A stretch of 64,000 bases of DNA from Leisingera sp. JC1 (GTDB lineage Bacteria; Pseudomonadota; Alphaproteobacteria; Rhodobacterales; Rhodobacteraceae), in contig NZ_LYUZ01000080.1 in NCBI RefSeq assembly GCF_001679925.1, positions 1 to 64,000 of the forward strand, read 5' to 3'. The position numbers were made by a program, and so were the translations under genes. This document shows, in pieces, positions 27,249 through 36,378 of the stretch (its first letter is position 1; every line of letters begins with the position of its first letter). Below the pieces are notes generated by a model. It was not told the origin of the DNA. It made no database searches and saw nothing but the letters and a program-made list of their open reading frames with translations.

Positions 27249-29069
27249 ATGCTGGACAACGCCATTGCGTCCATAAGAAATCTGCGGGTGGAGTTTCAGA
27301 CCAAGGACGGCCCGGTGGTCGGGGTGGAGGATGTCTCCTTTGATGTCAGCCCCGGCGAAACCGTTTGTATCGTTGGCGAATCCGGTTCCGGAAAATCGGT
27401 TTCCTCGCTGTCGCTGATGCGGCTGGTGGAGTTCGGCGGCGGCGAGATCGCGGGCGGCGAGCTGCTGTTCAACCGCCGTGGCGGCGAGCGCTCCAACCTT
27501 GCAACCACCGAACAGGAGCTGATGAAGCAGATTCGCGGCAACGAGATCGGCATGATCTTCCAGGAGCCGATGACCGCGCTCAACCCGGTGTTCACCGTCG
27601 GCCGCCAGCTGACCGAAGGCCTGCGCATCCACAAGAAGATGTCGCAATCCCAAGCGGAGGAGCGGGCGCTTGAACTGCTGCGCCAGGTCCGTATCCCGGA
27701 ACCGGAACGCCGTCTGAAACAGTACCCGCACGAACTGTCGGGCGGCATGCGCCAGCGGGTGGTGATTGCGATGGCGATGGCCTGCGAGCCGCGGCTTCTG
27801 ATCGCGGATGAGCCGACCACCGCGCTCGACGTGACCATCCAGGCGGAAATCCTGGCGCTGATGGACCGGCTGAAGCGCGAGACCGGCACCGCGGTGATGT
27901 TCATCACCCACGACATGGCGGTGGTCGCCCAAATGGCCGACCGCGTGGTTGTCATGTTCCGCGGCAACAAGGTTGAGGAAGGCACCGTCGAGGAGATCTT
28001 CGAAAACCCCAAGCACGACTACACCAAGGCGCTGCTGGCGGCGGTTCCGAAACTGGGCGAGATGCGCGGCAAGCATTATCCCGAGCCGATGAAGCTGATG
28101 GGCGTCGAGAACCAGAAGATCGAACCGATTAAGGGCACCGATGAAGTGCTTCTGGAGGTGAAGAACCTGACCACCCGCTTTCCGGTCAAAGGCGGGTTGC
28201 TGCGCCGCACCATCTCCAACGTGCACGCGGTGGAGGACGTGTCCTTCAAGGTGTTCAAGGGCCAGACCCTGTCGCTGGTGGGCGAATCCGGCTGCGGCAA
28301 ATCCTCTGCAGGGCGCTCAATCCTGCGCCTGGTGGAGCCGCAGTCCGGCGAGGTGAACTTTGAGGGCCGCAACGTGCTTGGCTTCAACGCCACTGAGATG
28401 CACAAGGCGCGCCAGGACATGCAGATGATCTTCCAGGATCCGTTTGCCTCCCTCAATCCGCAGATGCAGCTGATCGACCAGGTTGCAGAACCGCTGCGCA
28501 ACTACGGTCTGGCCTCAGGCTCCGAACTGCACGACCGGGTCGCCAGCCTGTTTGACCGCGTCCATCTGCCGCGCAGCTTCATGCGCCGCTACCCGCACGA
28601 GATGTCCGGCGGCCAGCGCCAGCGGATCGCCATCGCGCGCGCACTGGCCCTGAACCCCAAGCTGATCGTCGCGGACGAGGCCGTCTCGGCGCTTGATGTG
28701 TCGGTGCAGGCGCAGGTCCTCAATCTGATGATGGAACTGCAGGCGGAACTGGGGCTTTCGTTCCTGTTCATCAGCCACGACATGGCGGTGGTGGAGCGCG
28801 TCAGCCATCAGGTGGGTGTGATGTACCTGGGCCGTATCGTGGAAATCGGCCCGCGCGAGCGCGTGTTTGAAAACCCGCTGCACGCCTATACCCAGGCGCT
28901 GATGAAGGCGGTTCCGATCGCCGATCCGCGCCAGCGCAAGTCGGAGAAGGAACTGAACTTCAAACCGATTCCGTCGCCCATTCACGAAGTCGGCTACCAG
29001 CCGGAACCATCGGAATACCTGGAGCTGGAGCCCGGCCATTTCGTGCTGACCACTGACAGCGGATACTGA
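27249..29069 (+). CDS. Peptide ABC transporter ATPase, fused double nucleotide-binding protein (DppD-DppF type)
   Basis: This 606-residue protein contains two complete ABC domains in one chain. The first has Walker A GESGSGKS (about 43-50) and signature LSGGMRQR (about 164); the second has Walker A GESGCGKS (about 344-351) and signature MSGGQRQR (about 452), each with its own Walker B. The oligopeptide C-terminal extension follows the domains. The fusion corresponds to separate DppD and DppF in E. coli. It powers the permeases encoded divergently and is the first gene of an operon with three M20 hydrolases; the next start is 2 bp after its stop. Confidence 0.95.
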   Translation: MLDNAIASIRNLRVEFQTKDGPVVGVEDVSFDVSPGETVCIVGESGSGKSVSSLSLMRLVEFGGGEIAGGELLFNRRGGERSNLATTEQELMKQIRGNEIGMIFQEPMTALNPVFTVGRQLTEGLRIHKKMSQSQAEERALELLRQVRIPEPERRLKQYPHELSGGMRQRVVIAMAMACEPRLLIADEPTTALDVTIQAEILALMDRLKRETGTAVMFITHDMAVVAQMADRVVVMFRGNKVEEGTVEEIFENPKHDYTKALLAAVPKLGEMRGKHYPEPMKLMGVENQKIEPIKGTDEVLLEVKNLTTRFPVKGGLLRRTISNVHAVEDVSFKVFKGQTLSLVGESGCGKSSAGRSILRLVEPQSGEVNFEGRNVLGFNATEMHKARQDMQMIFQDPFASLNPQMQLIDQVAEPLRNYGLASGSELHDRVASLFDRVHLPRSFMRRYPHEMSGGQRQRIAIARALALNPKLIVADEAVSALDVSVQAQVLNLMMELQAELGLSFLFISHDMAVVERVSHQVGVMYLGRIVEIGPRERVFENPLHAYTQALMKAVPIADPRQRKSEKELNFKPIPSPIHEVGYQPEPSEYLELEPGHFVLTTDSGY

Positions 29070-29071
29070 TC

Positions 29072-30253
29072 ATGCTCGCGAAACTGACGCCGCTGGAGAT
29101 CATGGAACGCCTGGTCTCCTTCCCGACCGTGAGCCGGGACACCAACCTGCCGCTTGTCGACTGGGTGCAGGACTATCTGTCTTCCCACGGCATCGAAAGC
29201 CACCGCTGGACAGACCCGGATCAGCCCCACAAGGCTGCCGTATTTGCCCATGCCGGCCCGTGGGAAGAAGGCGCTGTGGTTCTGTCCGGCCATACCGATG
29301 TGGTGCCGGTGGACGGCCAGCCCTGGGACACCGATCCTTTCACTGTGGTGGAAAAGGACGGCAAATACTTCGGCCGCGGCACTTGCGACATGAAGGGCTT
29401 TGACGCTCTCGCCATCTGGGCGCTGGTGGAGGCCCATACCGGGGGTGTCACCCGGCCGCTGCAACTGGCGCTGAGCTTTGACGAGGAGATCGGCTGCACC
29501 GGCGCCCCGCCGATGATCGAAGCCATGCAGCAAGTGTTGCCCAAGGGCTCCGCGGTGATCGTGGGCGAGCCCTCGATGATGCAGGCCGTCACCGGCCACA
29601 AGGGCGGCACCGGCTATGACACTCATCTGGTGGGCTTCGAGGTGCACTCCTCGCTCATGCACACCGGCGTCAGCGCCATCATGCAGGGCGCGAAACTGAT
29701 CGACTGGGCCAACCAGCAGAACGCCGCGAACATGGCCAGGGAGCCGGGTGAGATGCGGGCGATGTTCACTCCTCCCTGGACGACTTGCCACGTCGGCATG
29801 ATCGAGGGCGGCACCGCCCATAACATCACCGCCAAGGACTGCCGCTTCCTGATGGATTTCCGGGTGGTGCCGGGCGAGCACGCCAGCGATTGGGAGGCGG
29901 CTTATCTGGCCAAGGTGCGCGAGGTCGAGGCGGAGATGCAGGCCATTCATCCGGAGGCCCGCATTGATGTGTCCAAGCACTTTGACGTGCCTGGGCTGGT
30001 GCCGGAACAAAACGGCGAGGCAGAGGCGCTGGTGCGCCGGGTAACCGGCGACAATGGCTCCCATGTGGTCAGCTACGGCACCGAGGCGGGCCAGTTCCAG
30101 CAGGCCGGTTACTCGGCGGTGATCTGCGGCCCCGGCGACATCGCGCAGGCGCATCAGCCCAACGAGTATATCACGGTGGCCCAGTTCGAGGCGGGCCATG
30201 ACTTCATGCGCAAGCTGGTGGAGAAACTGCGCGGCTACTTCCCGCTGCCTTGA
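29072..30253 (+). CDS. argE: M20 family metallohydrolase, acetylornithine deacetylase (ArgE) type
   Basis: This 393-residue zinc enzyme resembles ArgE, which releases acetate from N-acetyl-L-ornithine. It shows SGHTDVVPVDG (metal His and catalytic Asp), GRGTCDMKGFDA (bridging Asp), a SFDEEIGCTGAP block with the catalytic Glu, and GTEAGQFQQAGYSAVICGPG near the C-terminus. It follows the ATPase gene after 2 bp, so they are co-transcribed. Because of that context it could act on imported N-acyl amino acids or peptides instead of serving arginine synthesis. The symbol reflects sequence type, not proven role. Confidence 0.85.
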   Translation: MLAKLTPLEIMERLVSFPTVSRDTNLPLVDWVQDYLSSHGIESHRWTDPDQPHKAAVFAHAGPWEEGAVVLSGHTDVVPVDGQPWDTDPFTVVEKDGKYFGRGTCDMKGFDALAIWALVEAHTGGVTRPLQLALSFDEEIGCTGAPPMIEAMQQVLPKGSAVIVGEPSMMQAVTGHKGGTGYDTHLVGFEVHSSLMHTGVSAIMQGAKLIDWANQQNAANMAREPGEMRAMFTPPWTTCHVGMIEGGTAHNITAKDCRFLMDFRVVPGEHASDWEAAYLAKVREVEAEMQAIHPEARIDVSKHFDVPGLVPEQNGEAEALVRRVTGDNGSHVVSYGTEAGQFQQAGYSAVICGPGDIAQAHQPNEYITVAQFEAGHDFMRKLVEKLRGYFPLP

Positions 30254-30297
30254 AACCGCGCGTTTCGTGCTCAGATTGGTGCTGCAGGTGTATCAGG

Positions 30298-30326
30298 GGT
30301 GCACAGATGGTGCACAAGGGGTGCAC
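30298..30326 (+). repeat. Three GGTGCAC direct repeats at 11-bp spacing
   Basis: GGTGCAC occurs at 30298-30304, 30309-30315 and 30320-30326, exactly 11 bp apart, about one helical turn. Each core GTGCAC is palindromic. The array sits between the ArgE-like gene and the first amidohydrolase gene, about 120 bp before the latter, so it may be a regulator site or internal promoter element. Confidence 0.75.
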
Positions 30327-30447
30327 GCATGGCACCCCCTTCTGTCGAGTTCCGCCACGTCCCGGCGGGGCCGGATACTTGCGAAGCTAAGTTTTTTCGC
30401 GGACAGTTTGCCGCAACGGAACCTGAAACAGTAAAGGGGAGGGGAAT

Positions 30448-31614
30448 ATGCCGGCCAAGAACCGCTTTGCCGAGATGCACCAGGAGATCACAACCTGGCG
30501 CCATCACCTGCACGAGAACCCCGAACTGATGTACGAGGTGCATGAAACCGCCGCCTTTGTGGTGGAGCGGCTCAAGGAGTTCGGCATCACCGATATCACC
30601 ACAGGCGTCGGCCAGACCGGCGTGGTGGCGGTGATCGAAGGCAAGACCAATACCTCGGGCCGCGCCATCGGCCTGCGTGCCGACATGGACGCGCTGCCGA
30701 TCCCCGAGGCCTCGGGCGTGGACTATGCCTCCAAAACCCCCGGCGTGATGCACGCCTGCGGACATGATGGCCACACCTCGATCCTGCTGGGTGCGGCTAA
30801 GTACCTTGCAGAGAAACGGAATTTTGACGGCAAGGCCGTGCTGATCTTCCAGCCGGCCGAGGAAGGCGGCGCCGGCGGCAAGGCGATGTGCGACGACGGG
30901 CTGATGGACCGCTGGGGCATCCAGGAGGTCTATGGCCTGCACAATATGCCGGGCCTGCCGGTGGGCGAATTTGCGATCCGACCGGGCCCGCTGATGGCGT
31001 CCTCGGATGAGTTCATCATCACCGTCACCGGCAAGGGCGGCCACGCCGCCGCCCCGCATGAAGCGATCGACACGACGCTGGCGGCTTCGCAGATCGTGGT
31101 CTCGCTGCATTCCATCGTCTCGCGCAACGTGGACCCGATCAAACGCGTGGTGCTGACCGTCGGCACCTTTGAGACCGACAGCACCGCTTCGAACGTAATC
31201 GCTCATACCGCCAAGCTGCAGGGCACCGTCCGCACACTGGATCCTGAGTACCGCACCCAGGCAGAGGACTGGGTGCGCCGGGTCGCCGAAAGCACCGCTG
31301 CCGCGTACGGGGCCACGGCTGAGGTCGAATGGCTGCCGGGCTATCCCGTTACAATCAATGATGAAAACGGAACCGCTCATGCGGTGGAGGCGGCGCAGGC
31401 GGTCTCTGCCAAGGTCGATGCCGAGACCCCGCCGATCATGCCGTCCGAGGATTTCTCCTACATGCTGGAGCAGCGCCCCGGCGCCTATATCTTCCTCGGC
31501 AACGGCGACACCCAGATGTGCCACCACCCGGCCTATGTCTTTGACGACGAGGCGATCCCGCTGGGATGCAGCTGGTTTGCCGAGCTGGTGGAACGAAGAA
31601 TGCCCGCGGCCTGA
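30448..31614 (+). CDS. M20 family amidohydrolase (hippurate hydrolase/aminoacylase type), copy 1
   Basis: This 388-residue enzyme belongs to the M20D amidohydrolases. The metal-binding blocks are LRADMDALPI, MHACGHDGHTS and FQPAEEGGAGGK (catalytic Glu), with MPSEDFSYMLEQRPGAY near the C-terminus. Members hydrolyse N-acyl amino acids such as hippurate, or indole-acetyl amino acids. It is cytoplasmic, with no signal peptide. It is close in sequence and length to the next gene, clearly a tandem duplicate. The upstream gap of 194 bp holds repeat elements, so an extra promoter is possible. GGGGAGGGG precedes the ATG. Confidence 0.92.
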   Translation: MPAKNRFAEMHQEITTWRHHLHENPELMYEVHETAAFVVERLKEFGITDITTGVGQTGVVAVIEGKTNTSGRAIGLRADMDALPIPEASGVDYASKTPGVMHACGHDGHTSILLGAAKYLAEKRNFDGKAVLIFQPAEEGGAGGKAMCDDGLMDRWGIQEVYGLHNMPGLPVGEFAIRPGPLMASSDEFIITVTGKGGHAAAPHEAIDTTLAASQIVVSLHSIVSRNVDPIKRVVLTVGTFETDSTASNVIAHTAKLQGTVRTLDPEYRTQAEDWVRRVAESTAAAYGATAEVEWLPGYPVTINDENGTAHAVEAAQAVSAKVDAETPPIMPSEDFSYMLEQRPGAYIFLGNGDTQMCHHPAYVFDDEAIPLGCSWFAELVERRMPAA

Positions 31615-31648
31615 GGCTGCGGGGAACAGATAACCAAAGGAGTGAGAA

Positions 31649-32812
31649 ATGCCGGTCAAGAACCGCTTTGCCGAACTGCAGGATGAAATCACCGCCTGGC
31701 GCCGTGACATCCACGAAAACCCGGAAATCCTGTTCGAAACCCACCGCACCAGCGCGCTGGTGGCTCAGAAGCTGCAGGACTTCGGCTGCGACGAGGTGGT
31801 GACCGGCATCGGCCGCACCGGTGTGGTTGGTGTCATCAAGGGCAAGGCGGACACATCCGGCAAGGTAATCGGCCTGCGTGCCGATATGGATGCACTGCCG
31901 ATCCATGAGCAGACCGGGCTGGACTATGCCTCCAAGACCCCTGGCGCGATGCATGCCTGCGGCCATGACGGCCATACCGCGATGCTGCTGGGTGCTGCCA
32001 AGTACCTGTCGGAAACCCGCAATTTCGACGGCACCGTGGTGGTGATCTTCCAGCCCGCCGAGGAAGGCGGCGGCGGTGCCAAGGTGATGTGCGACGATGG
32101 CCTGATGGACCGCTGGGGCGTGCAGGAGGTTTACGGCCTGCACAACTGGCCGGGCCAGCCGCTGGGCTCTTTTGCTATCCGCCCGGGATCCTTCTTTGCC
32201 GCCACCGACCAGTTCGACATCACCTTCGAGGGCCGCGGCGGCCATGCGGCCAAACCGCATGAGACCATCGACACCACCGTTCTGGCCGCGCAAGCCGTGC
32301 TGGCGCTGCAGACCATCGCTTCGCGCAATGCCGACCCGGTGCACCAGATCGTGGTCTCCGTGACTTCGTTTGAGACGTCGTCCAAGGCGTTCAACGTGAT
32401 CCCGCAGAAGGTGCAGATCAAGGGCACCGTGCGCACCATGTCCAAGGAGATGCGCGACCTGGCCGAAAAGCGGATCAATGAGGTATGCACCGGCATCGCC
32501 GCGACCTTTGGCGGCACCGCGGACATCACCTATCACCGCGGTTATCCGGTGATGGTGAACCACGAGGAGCAGACCGAGTTTGCCGCCAAGGTGGCGGAGA
32601 GCGTGTCCGGCTCCTGCGGGGATGCGCCGCTGGTGATGGGCGGCGAGGATTTCGCCTTCATGCTGGAGGAGCGCCCCGGCGCCTACATCCTGATGGGCAA
32701 CGGCGACACCGCGATGGTGCACCACCCGGAGTACAACTTCAACGACGACGCCATTCCTGCAGGCTGCAGCTGGTGGGCGGAGATCGTTGAGCAGCGGATG
32801 CCTGCGGCTTGA
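31649..32812 (+). CDS. M20 family amidohydrolase (hippurate hydrolase/aminoacylase type), copy 2
   Basis: This 387-residue paralogue of the preceding gene keeps all metal and catalytic blocks (LRADMDALPI, MHACGHDGHTA, FQPAEEGGGGAK, MGGEDFAFMLEERPGAY). The proteins begin almost identically (MPAKNRFAEMHQEIT and MPVKNRFAELQDEIT) and end with the same tail, so a gene duplication is evident. Differences gather in the lid domain and around the substrate pocket (for example FFAATDQF against LMASSDEF), which suggests different acyl or amino-acid preference. AAAGGAG precedes the ATG 34 bp after the first copy's stop. Confidence 0.92.
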   Translation: MPVKNRFAELQDEITAWRRDIHENPEILFETHRTSALVAQKLQDFGCDEVVTGIGRTGVVGVIKGKADTSGKVIGLRADMDALPIHEQTGLDYASKTPGAMHACGHDGHTAMLLGAAKYLSETRNFDGTVVVIFQPAEEGGGGAKVMCDDGLMDRWGVQEVYGLHNWPGQPLGSFAIRPGSFFAATDQFDITFEGRGGHAAKPHETIDTTVLAAQAVLALQTIASRNADPVHQIVVSVTSFETSSKAFNVIPQKVQIKGTVRTMSKEMRDLAEKRINEVCTGIAATFGGTADITYHRGYPVMVNHEEQTEFAAKVAESVSGSCGDAPLVMGGEDFAFMLEERPGAYILMGNGDTAMVHHPEYNFNDDAIPAGCSWWAEIVEQRMPAA

Positions 32813-32823
32813 CCTGAAAAAGG

Positions 32824-32860
32824 AGAGGGGGCTGTCTGCCCCCTCTTGAGCCTGCGGCTC
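32824..32860 (+). terminator. Double hairpin after the M20 operon
   Basis: AGAGGGGGC (32824-32832) pairs perfectly with GCCCCCTCT (32838-32846); GAGCC-TGC-GGCTC (32848-32860) follows. No T-run is present, but the position after the last gene of the operon supports termination or transcript stabilisation. Confidence 0.65.
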
Positions 32861-32870
32861 AATTCACCCC

Positions 32871-32896
32871 CGAGAATATTCTTGACCAGAAAGAAG
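32871..32896 (+). other. Recurring intergenic motif, copy 1
   Basis: CGAGAATATTCTTGACCAGAAAGAAG-type sequence (shown in parts: GAGAATATTC, then GACCAGAAAGAAG) lies between convergent genes. It resembles GAGTATTTTTGGAAAGATGAAG at 52065-52086. From general experience such GAGTATTT...GAAG stretches recur between genes in Rhodobacteraceae; their role is unknown. Confidence 0.4.
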
Positions 32897-32908
32897 CGGC
32901 GGCGGGCG

Positions 32909-33967
32909 TCAGTGCTCCAGCAATTCGCGGTAGATGGCGACCAGGCTCTCGGCCTCTTTCTCCAGCGCGAAATTGGTCATGGCGTGTTTGCGGGCGGCCT
33001 CTGACCATTGCGCCAGCCGGCCTTCGGTAGACAGCACCTCGTTGATCGCGTCCACCATTTGGCCGGTTTCGCCCGGATCGATCAGCAGGCCGGTTTCACC
33101 CGGCGCAATCAGCTCCTCGAAAGCGCCGACGCGGGTGGCCACGGCAGGTACGCCGCAGGACATGGCTTCCAGCGGGGTCAGGCCAAAGCCCTCCCAGCGC
33201 TGCGGAGCGACATAGAGATCCAGCGCCTGGTACCAGCGGGACACCTCCCAGACCGGCACTTCCGGCGGGAACAGCAGGCGGTCCGATAGGCCAGAGGCTT
33301 CCACCTTGGCGCGCAGGCCCTTCTCAAAAGCCACATGTTTTTCTGTCGCCCGGCCCATCACGATGCCAACCGCCTTGGGGTGCGCCTTCAGCACCTCCAG
33401 CATGGCGTCGACAAAAACGTCCGTGCCTTTCTGCGCGCGGATGCGGCCGTAGCAGCCGATCAGGATGGCGTCTTTCGGCAGGCCCAGCTCGCGACGCAGT
33501 GCCGCCTTGTCTGCGGGCGGAGCGAACTCTTCGGTGTTGATCCCGTGGTGCACCACCTGCGCAGGCTTCTCCAGATAGGCCGCGCCCTTAGCCGAGGTTG
33601 CGATCACCCGGTCCATTTGCGAGATCAGCCACTTGGTATAGCCGGAGTGATGGCGTTGCGAGGCGGAGGTGAACAGCAATTTCAAGCGCTTGCCCAAGAG
33701 GTATTTCAGCGCCAGCCCGCCCAGCATTTCCACGTTGCGGCGGGCGTGCCAGACGCGGGCGCCGGCCGGGCCATTGCGGTTCATCAAGATGAGTTGGGAG
33801 GCTGTCAGGTGCGGCATGTCCCCCGGCAGGCCGCTGCCCGCGGTGGCAATGGCGATCTGCTGGCGCTGCAAGGGTACCAGCCGCACGATGGTGGAGGTCA
33901 CGCCGGACAGGCGGCGCTTGAAGTTCGGTGCGATGACCTCAACCGTGTTGGCGTCCACTTCAGCCAT
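32909..33967 (-). CDS. Glycosyltransferase family 4 type, probably LPS core
   Basis: This 352-residue GT-B enzyme has the GT4 signature in its C-terminal half (IGCYGRIRAQKGTDVF, and APQRWEGFGLTPLEAMSCGVPAVAT with the Glu-x7-Glu motif). It transfers a sugar from a nucleotide donor. Its ATG overlaps the end of waaA by 8 bp, so it is translationally coupled to the Kdo transferase and most likely adds a core sugar next to Kdo. It resembles the rhizobial mannosyltransferase LpcC in context and type, but the sugar is not proven. The start at 33967 was chosen over 34060, which lies deep in waaA. Confidence 0.88.
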   Translation of the reverse strand: MAEVDANTVEVIAPNFKRRLSGVTSTIVRLVPLQRQQIAIATAGSGLPGDMPHLTASQLILMNRNGPAGARVWHARRNVEMLGGLALKYLLGKRLKLLFTSASQRHHSGYTKWLISQMDRVIATSAKGAAYLEKPAQVVHHGINTEEFAPPADKAALRRELGLPKDAILIGCYGRIRAQKGTDVFVDAMLEVLKAHPKAVGIVMGRATEKHVAFEKGLRAKVEASGLSDRLLFPPEVPVWEVSRWYQALDLYVAPQRWEGFGLTPLEAMSCGVPAVATRVGAFEELIAPGETGLLIDPGETGQMVDAINEVLSTEGRLAQWSEAARKHAMTNFALEKEAESLVAIYRELLEH

Positions 33968-35276
33968 CCTGGCCTCCTTCGCGGGACAGAAGCGCCAGCA
34001 GGGCGTCCACCGTCTTGTCCAAGTGATCCGACTGGCGGGAGATGAATTGTCCAGCAGCATCGCGGGCAGCCTGGAAGGCCTTCGGCTGGTCCAGCCACTT
34101 GGCGACCTGATCCGCCAGCTCCGCCGCTGAGCGCACTTCTGCCGCGGCGCCTAGGGCGGTCAGCTCGGTGTAGGTCTCGGCGAAATTGTAATATCCGGCG
34201 CCAGTGATCACCGCAGCACCGGCCTGCATCGGTTCAAACGGGTTGTGGCCGCCGATTTCGCGCAGGGAGCCGCCCAGGAACACCAGCGGGCACAGCGCGT
34301 ACCAGGTGCCGACCTCACCCAGCGTGTCAGCCAGGTAGACCTGCGTCTGGGTGCCGGGCAGCACGCCTTTACTGCGCCTCGCGCAGCTGAGACCGGCGTC
34401 CTTGACCATCATTTCAACCGCATCCCCGCGTTCCGGGTGGCGGGGGGCGAGCAGCAGGCAGAGGTCCGGGTGCTGTTCCAGCAGCGCCTTATGGGCCTCC
34501 AGCACGGTTTCCTCTTCGCCCTCGTGGGTGGAGGAGGCAACCCAGACAGGGCGCTCGCCGATGCTCTCCCTGACTTTGACAAGAGCGTCCTGATCCACCG
34601 GCAGCGGCGCGGAGACGGCCTTGAGATTGCTGCCGGGGCGGATGCGCCCCGGGGCGGCCCCCATGGCTTGCAGGTTGGTGGCGGTCTTCTGGTTCTGGGT
34701 CACCAGCAGGGTGAACTGGTCGAGGATGAAGCGCGCGGTTTCCCGGCGTTTTTTCCAGCCTTCCACCGATTTGTCCGACAGCCGCGCGTTCAGCAGCACC
34801 AGCGGGCAGTCGGCCTGACGCGCGCGCACCAGCATCTGCGGCCACAGCTCGCTTTCCACAAACACACCCAGATCAGGCTGCCAGTGGGCCAGGAAGCGGT
34901 CCACGGCGGCAGCGGTGTCCAGCGGCGGGAACTGGTGGCGGCAGCGTGGCGGCATCCTTTTGGCGATCAGCTCAGCCGAGGTGGGCGTGCCGGAGGTAAT
35001 CAGGAATTCCGCATCCGGGGCCTGTTCGCCCATGCGGGCAATCAGGGTCAGCACCGACAGGCTTTCGCCGACAGAGGCGGCGTGGAACCAGATCAGCCGC
35101 CCGGCAGGGCGGGGCAGGGAGGCATGGCCGAGGCGTTCGCGCACCCGTTCTTCCGGCAGGCCGTAGTCGCGCAGCTTGCCCGCGACCTTGCGCCAGGCCA
35201 GGGGGGCAATCAGCGTGCTGACGCCGCAGTACAAGGAATAGAGCAGCGTCCGTTGCGCTGGAGCGGTTCCAGGCAT
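33960..35276 (-). CDS. waaA: 3-deoxy-D-manno-octulosonic acid (Kdo) transferase
   Basis: This 438-residue inner-membrane-associated GT-B enzyme attaches Kdo to the lipid A precursor. The N-terminal hydrophobic helix is followed by the WFHAASVGES block (with the catalytic Glu), a LVLLNARLSDKSVEGWKK region, WVASSTHEGEEE, and GGSLREIGGHNPFEPMQAG, all typical of KdtA. The ATG at 35276 lies 1 bp after the moaA stop codon, an odd pairing of LPS and molybdenum-cofactor genes in one unit. The downstream glycosyltransferase overlaps its 3' end. Confidence 0.95.
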   Translation of the reverse strand: MPGTAPAQRTLLYSLYCGVSTLIAPLAWRKVAGKLRDYGLPEERVRERLGHASLPRPAGRLIWFHAASVGESLSVLTLIARMGEQAPDAEFLITSGTPTSAELIAKRMPPRCRHQFPPLDTAAAVDRFLAHWQPDLGVFVESELWPQMLVRARQADCPLVLLNARLSDKSVEGWKKRRETARFILDQFTLLVTQNQKTATNLQAMGAAPGRIRPGSNLKAVSAPLPVDQDALVKVRESIGERPVWVASSTHEGEEETVLEAHKALLEQHPDLCLLLAPRHPERGDAVEMMVKDAGLSCARRSKGVLPGTQTQVYLADTLGEVGTWYALCPLVFLGGSLREIGGHNPFEPMQAGAAVITGAGYYNFAETYTELTALGAAAEVRSAAELADQVAKWLDQPKAFQAARDAAGQFISRQSDHLDKTVDALLALLSREGGQDG

Positions 35277-35277
35277 G

Positions 35278-36288
35278 TCAGCCGCCGGTGTGGCTCATGT
35301 GGCGGGACATCTGGCCGCCGGCCTCTTGCCGGGAGTAGTCGAAGTCATGGCCGCGGGGCTTGTCGCCGATGGCCGCGCGGATGGCGGCCTCCAGCACGCC
35401 GGTGCCTTCCTCATTGGCGCGCAGGGGCGCGCGCAGGTCGGCTTTGCCCTCCTGGCCGAGGCAGGTGTAAATCTCGCCGGTGCAGGTCACCCGCACCCGG
35501 TTGCAGCTTTCGCAGAAGTTATGCGACAGCGGCGTGATGAAACCGATCTTCTGGCCGGTCTCCTCCAGCCGCAGATAGCGCGCCGGGCCGCCGGTGCGCT
35601 CTGCCAGATCGGTGACGGTGTAGTGGTTTTCGTATTCCTTGCGCACGTCCTTCAGCGACCAGTACTGGCCGATGCGCTCCATGGCGCCGATATCCTCGCC
35701 CATCGGCATCACTTCGATCCAGGTGAGGTCGAGGCCGCGTCCGGCGCACCACTCGGTGATGCGGGGCAGTTCCTCTTCATTGAAGCCTTTGAGCGCCACC
35801 GCGTTGATCTTGACCTTGAGGCCCGCCTTCTGTGCCGCGTCGATGCCCTTCATTACTTGAGGCAGGCGGCCCCAGCGGGTGACATCGGCAAACTTCTGTT
35901 CATCCAGCGTGTCGAGCGAGATATTCACCCTGCGCACCCCTGCGGCATAGAGGTCATCGGCGTATTTCACCAGCTGCGAACCGTTGGTGGTCAGCGTCAG
36001 CTCCTTGAGGGCGCCGGTGTCCAGATGACGGCTCATCGACTGGAAGAAGGTCATGATCCCGCGCCGCACCAGCGGCTCGCCGCCGGTGATCCTCAGCTTC
36101 TCGACACCCAGCCGGATGAAGGTGGAACACAGCCTGTCCAGTTCCTCCAGCGTCAGCAGATCCTTCTTGGGCAGAAAGGTCATGTTTTCCGACATGCAGT
36201 AAACGCAGCGGAAATCGCAGCGGTCGGTGACCGAGACACGCAGGTAAGTGATTGCGCGGGCGAAGGGATCGATAAGGGGTGCCGTCAT
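35278..36288 (-). CDS. moaA: GTP 3',8-cyclase (molybdenum cofactor synthesis)
   Basis: This 336-residue radical-SAM enzyme starts molybdenum cofactor synthesis. The N-terminal 4Fe-4S cluster motif is Cys24-x3-Cys28-x2-Cys31 (CDFRCVYC), the second cluster is in the C-terminal half ([11 protein letters not shown] and a further Cys 13 residues on), and the protein ends in the conserved Gly-Gly needed for substrate handling. The ATG at 36288 has AGGAAG upstream; the codon at 36336 is rejected. The cofactor made is needed by the iorAB-like enzyme at 10.8-13.5 kb, among others. moaA and waaA are transcribed together. Confidence 0.96.
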   Translation of the reverse strand: MTAPLIDPFARAITYLRVSVTDRCDFRCVYCMSENMTFLPKKDLLTLEELDRLCSTFIRLGVEKLRITGGEPLVRRGIMTFFQSMSRHLDTGALKELTLTTNGSQLVKYADDLYAAGVRRVNISLDTLDEQKFADVTRWGRLPQVMKGIDAAQKAGLKVKINAVALKGFNEEELPRITEWCAGRGLDLTWIEVMPMGEDIGAMERIGQYWSLKDVRKEYENHYTVTDLAERTGGPARYLRLEETGQKIGFITPLSHNFCESCNRVRVTCTGEIYTCLGQEGKADLRAPLRANEEGTGVLEAAIRAAIGDKPRGHDFDYSRQEAGGQMSRHMSHTGG

Positions 36289-36378
36289 GCTTCCTAGGTA
36301 AAGCGGGGCACCGCCCGCGGCAAGGGGGGACCGCATTTGTGACTGGCAAAGAGTTTCGCAGCTGGCTAGGGTCGCCTC

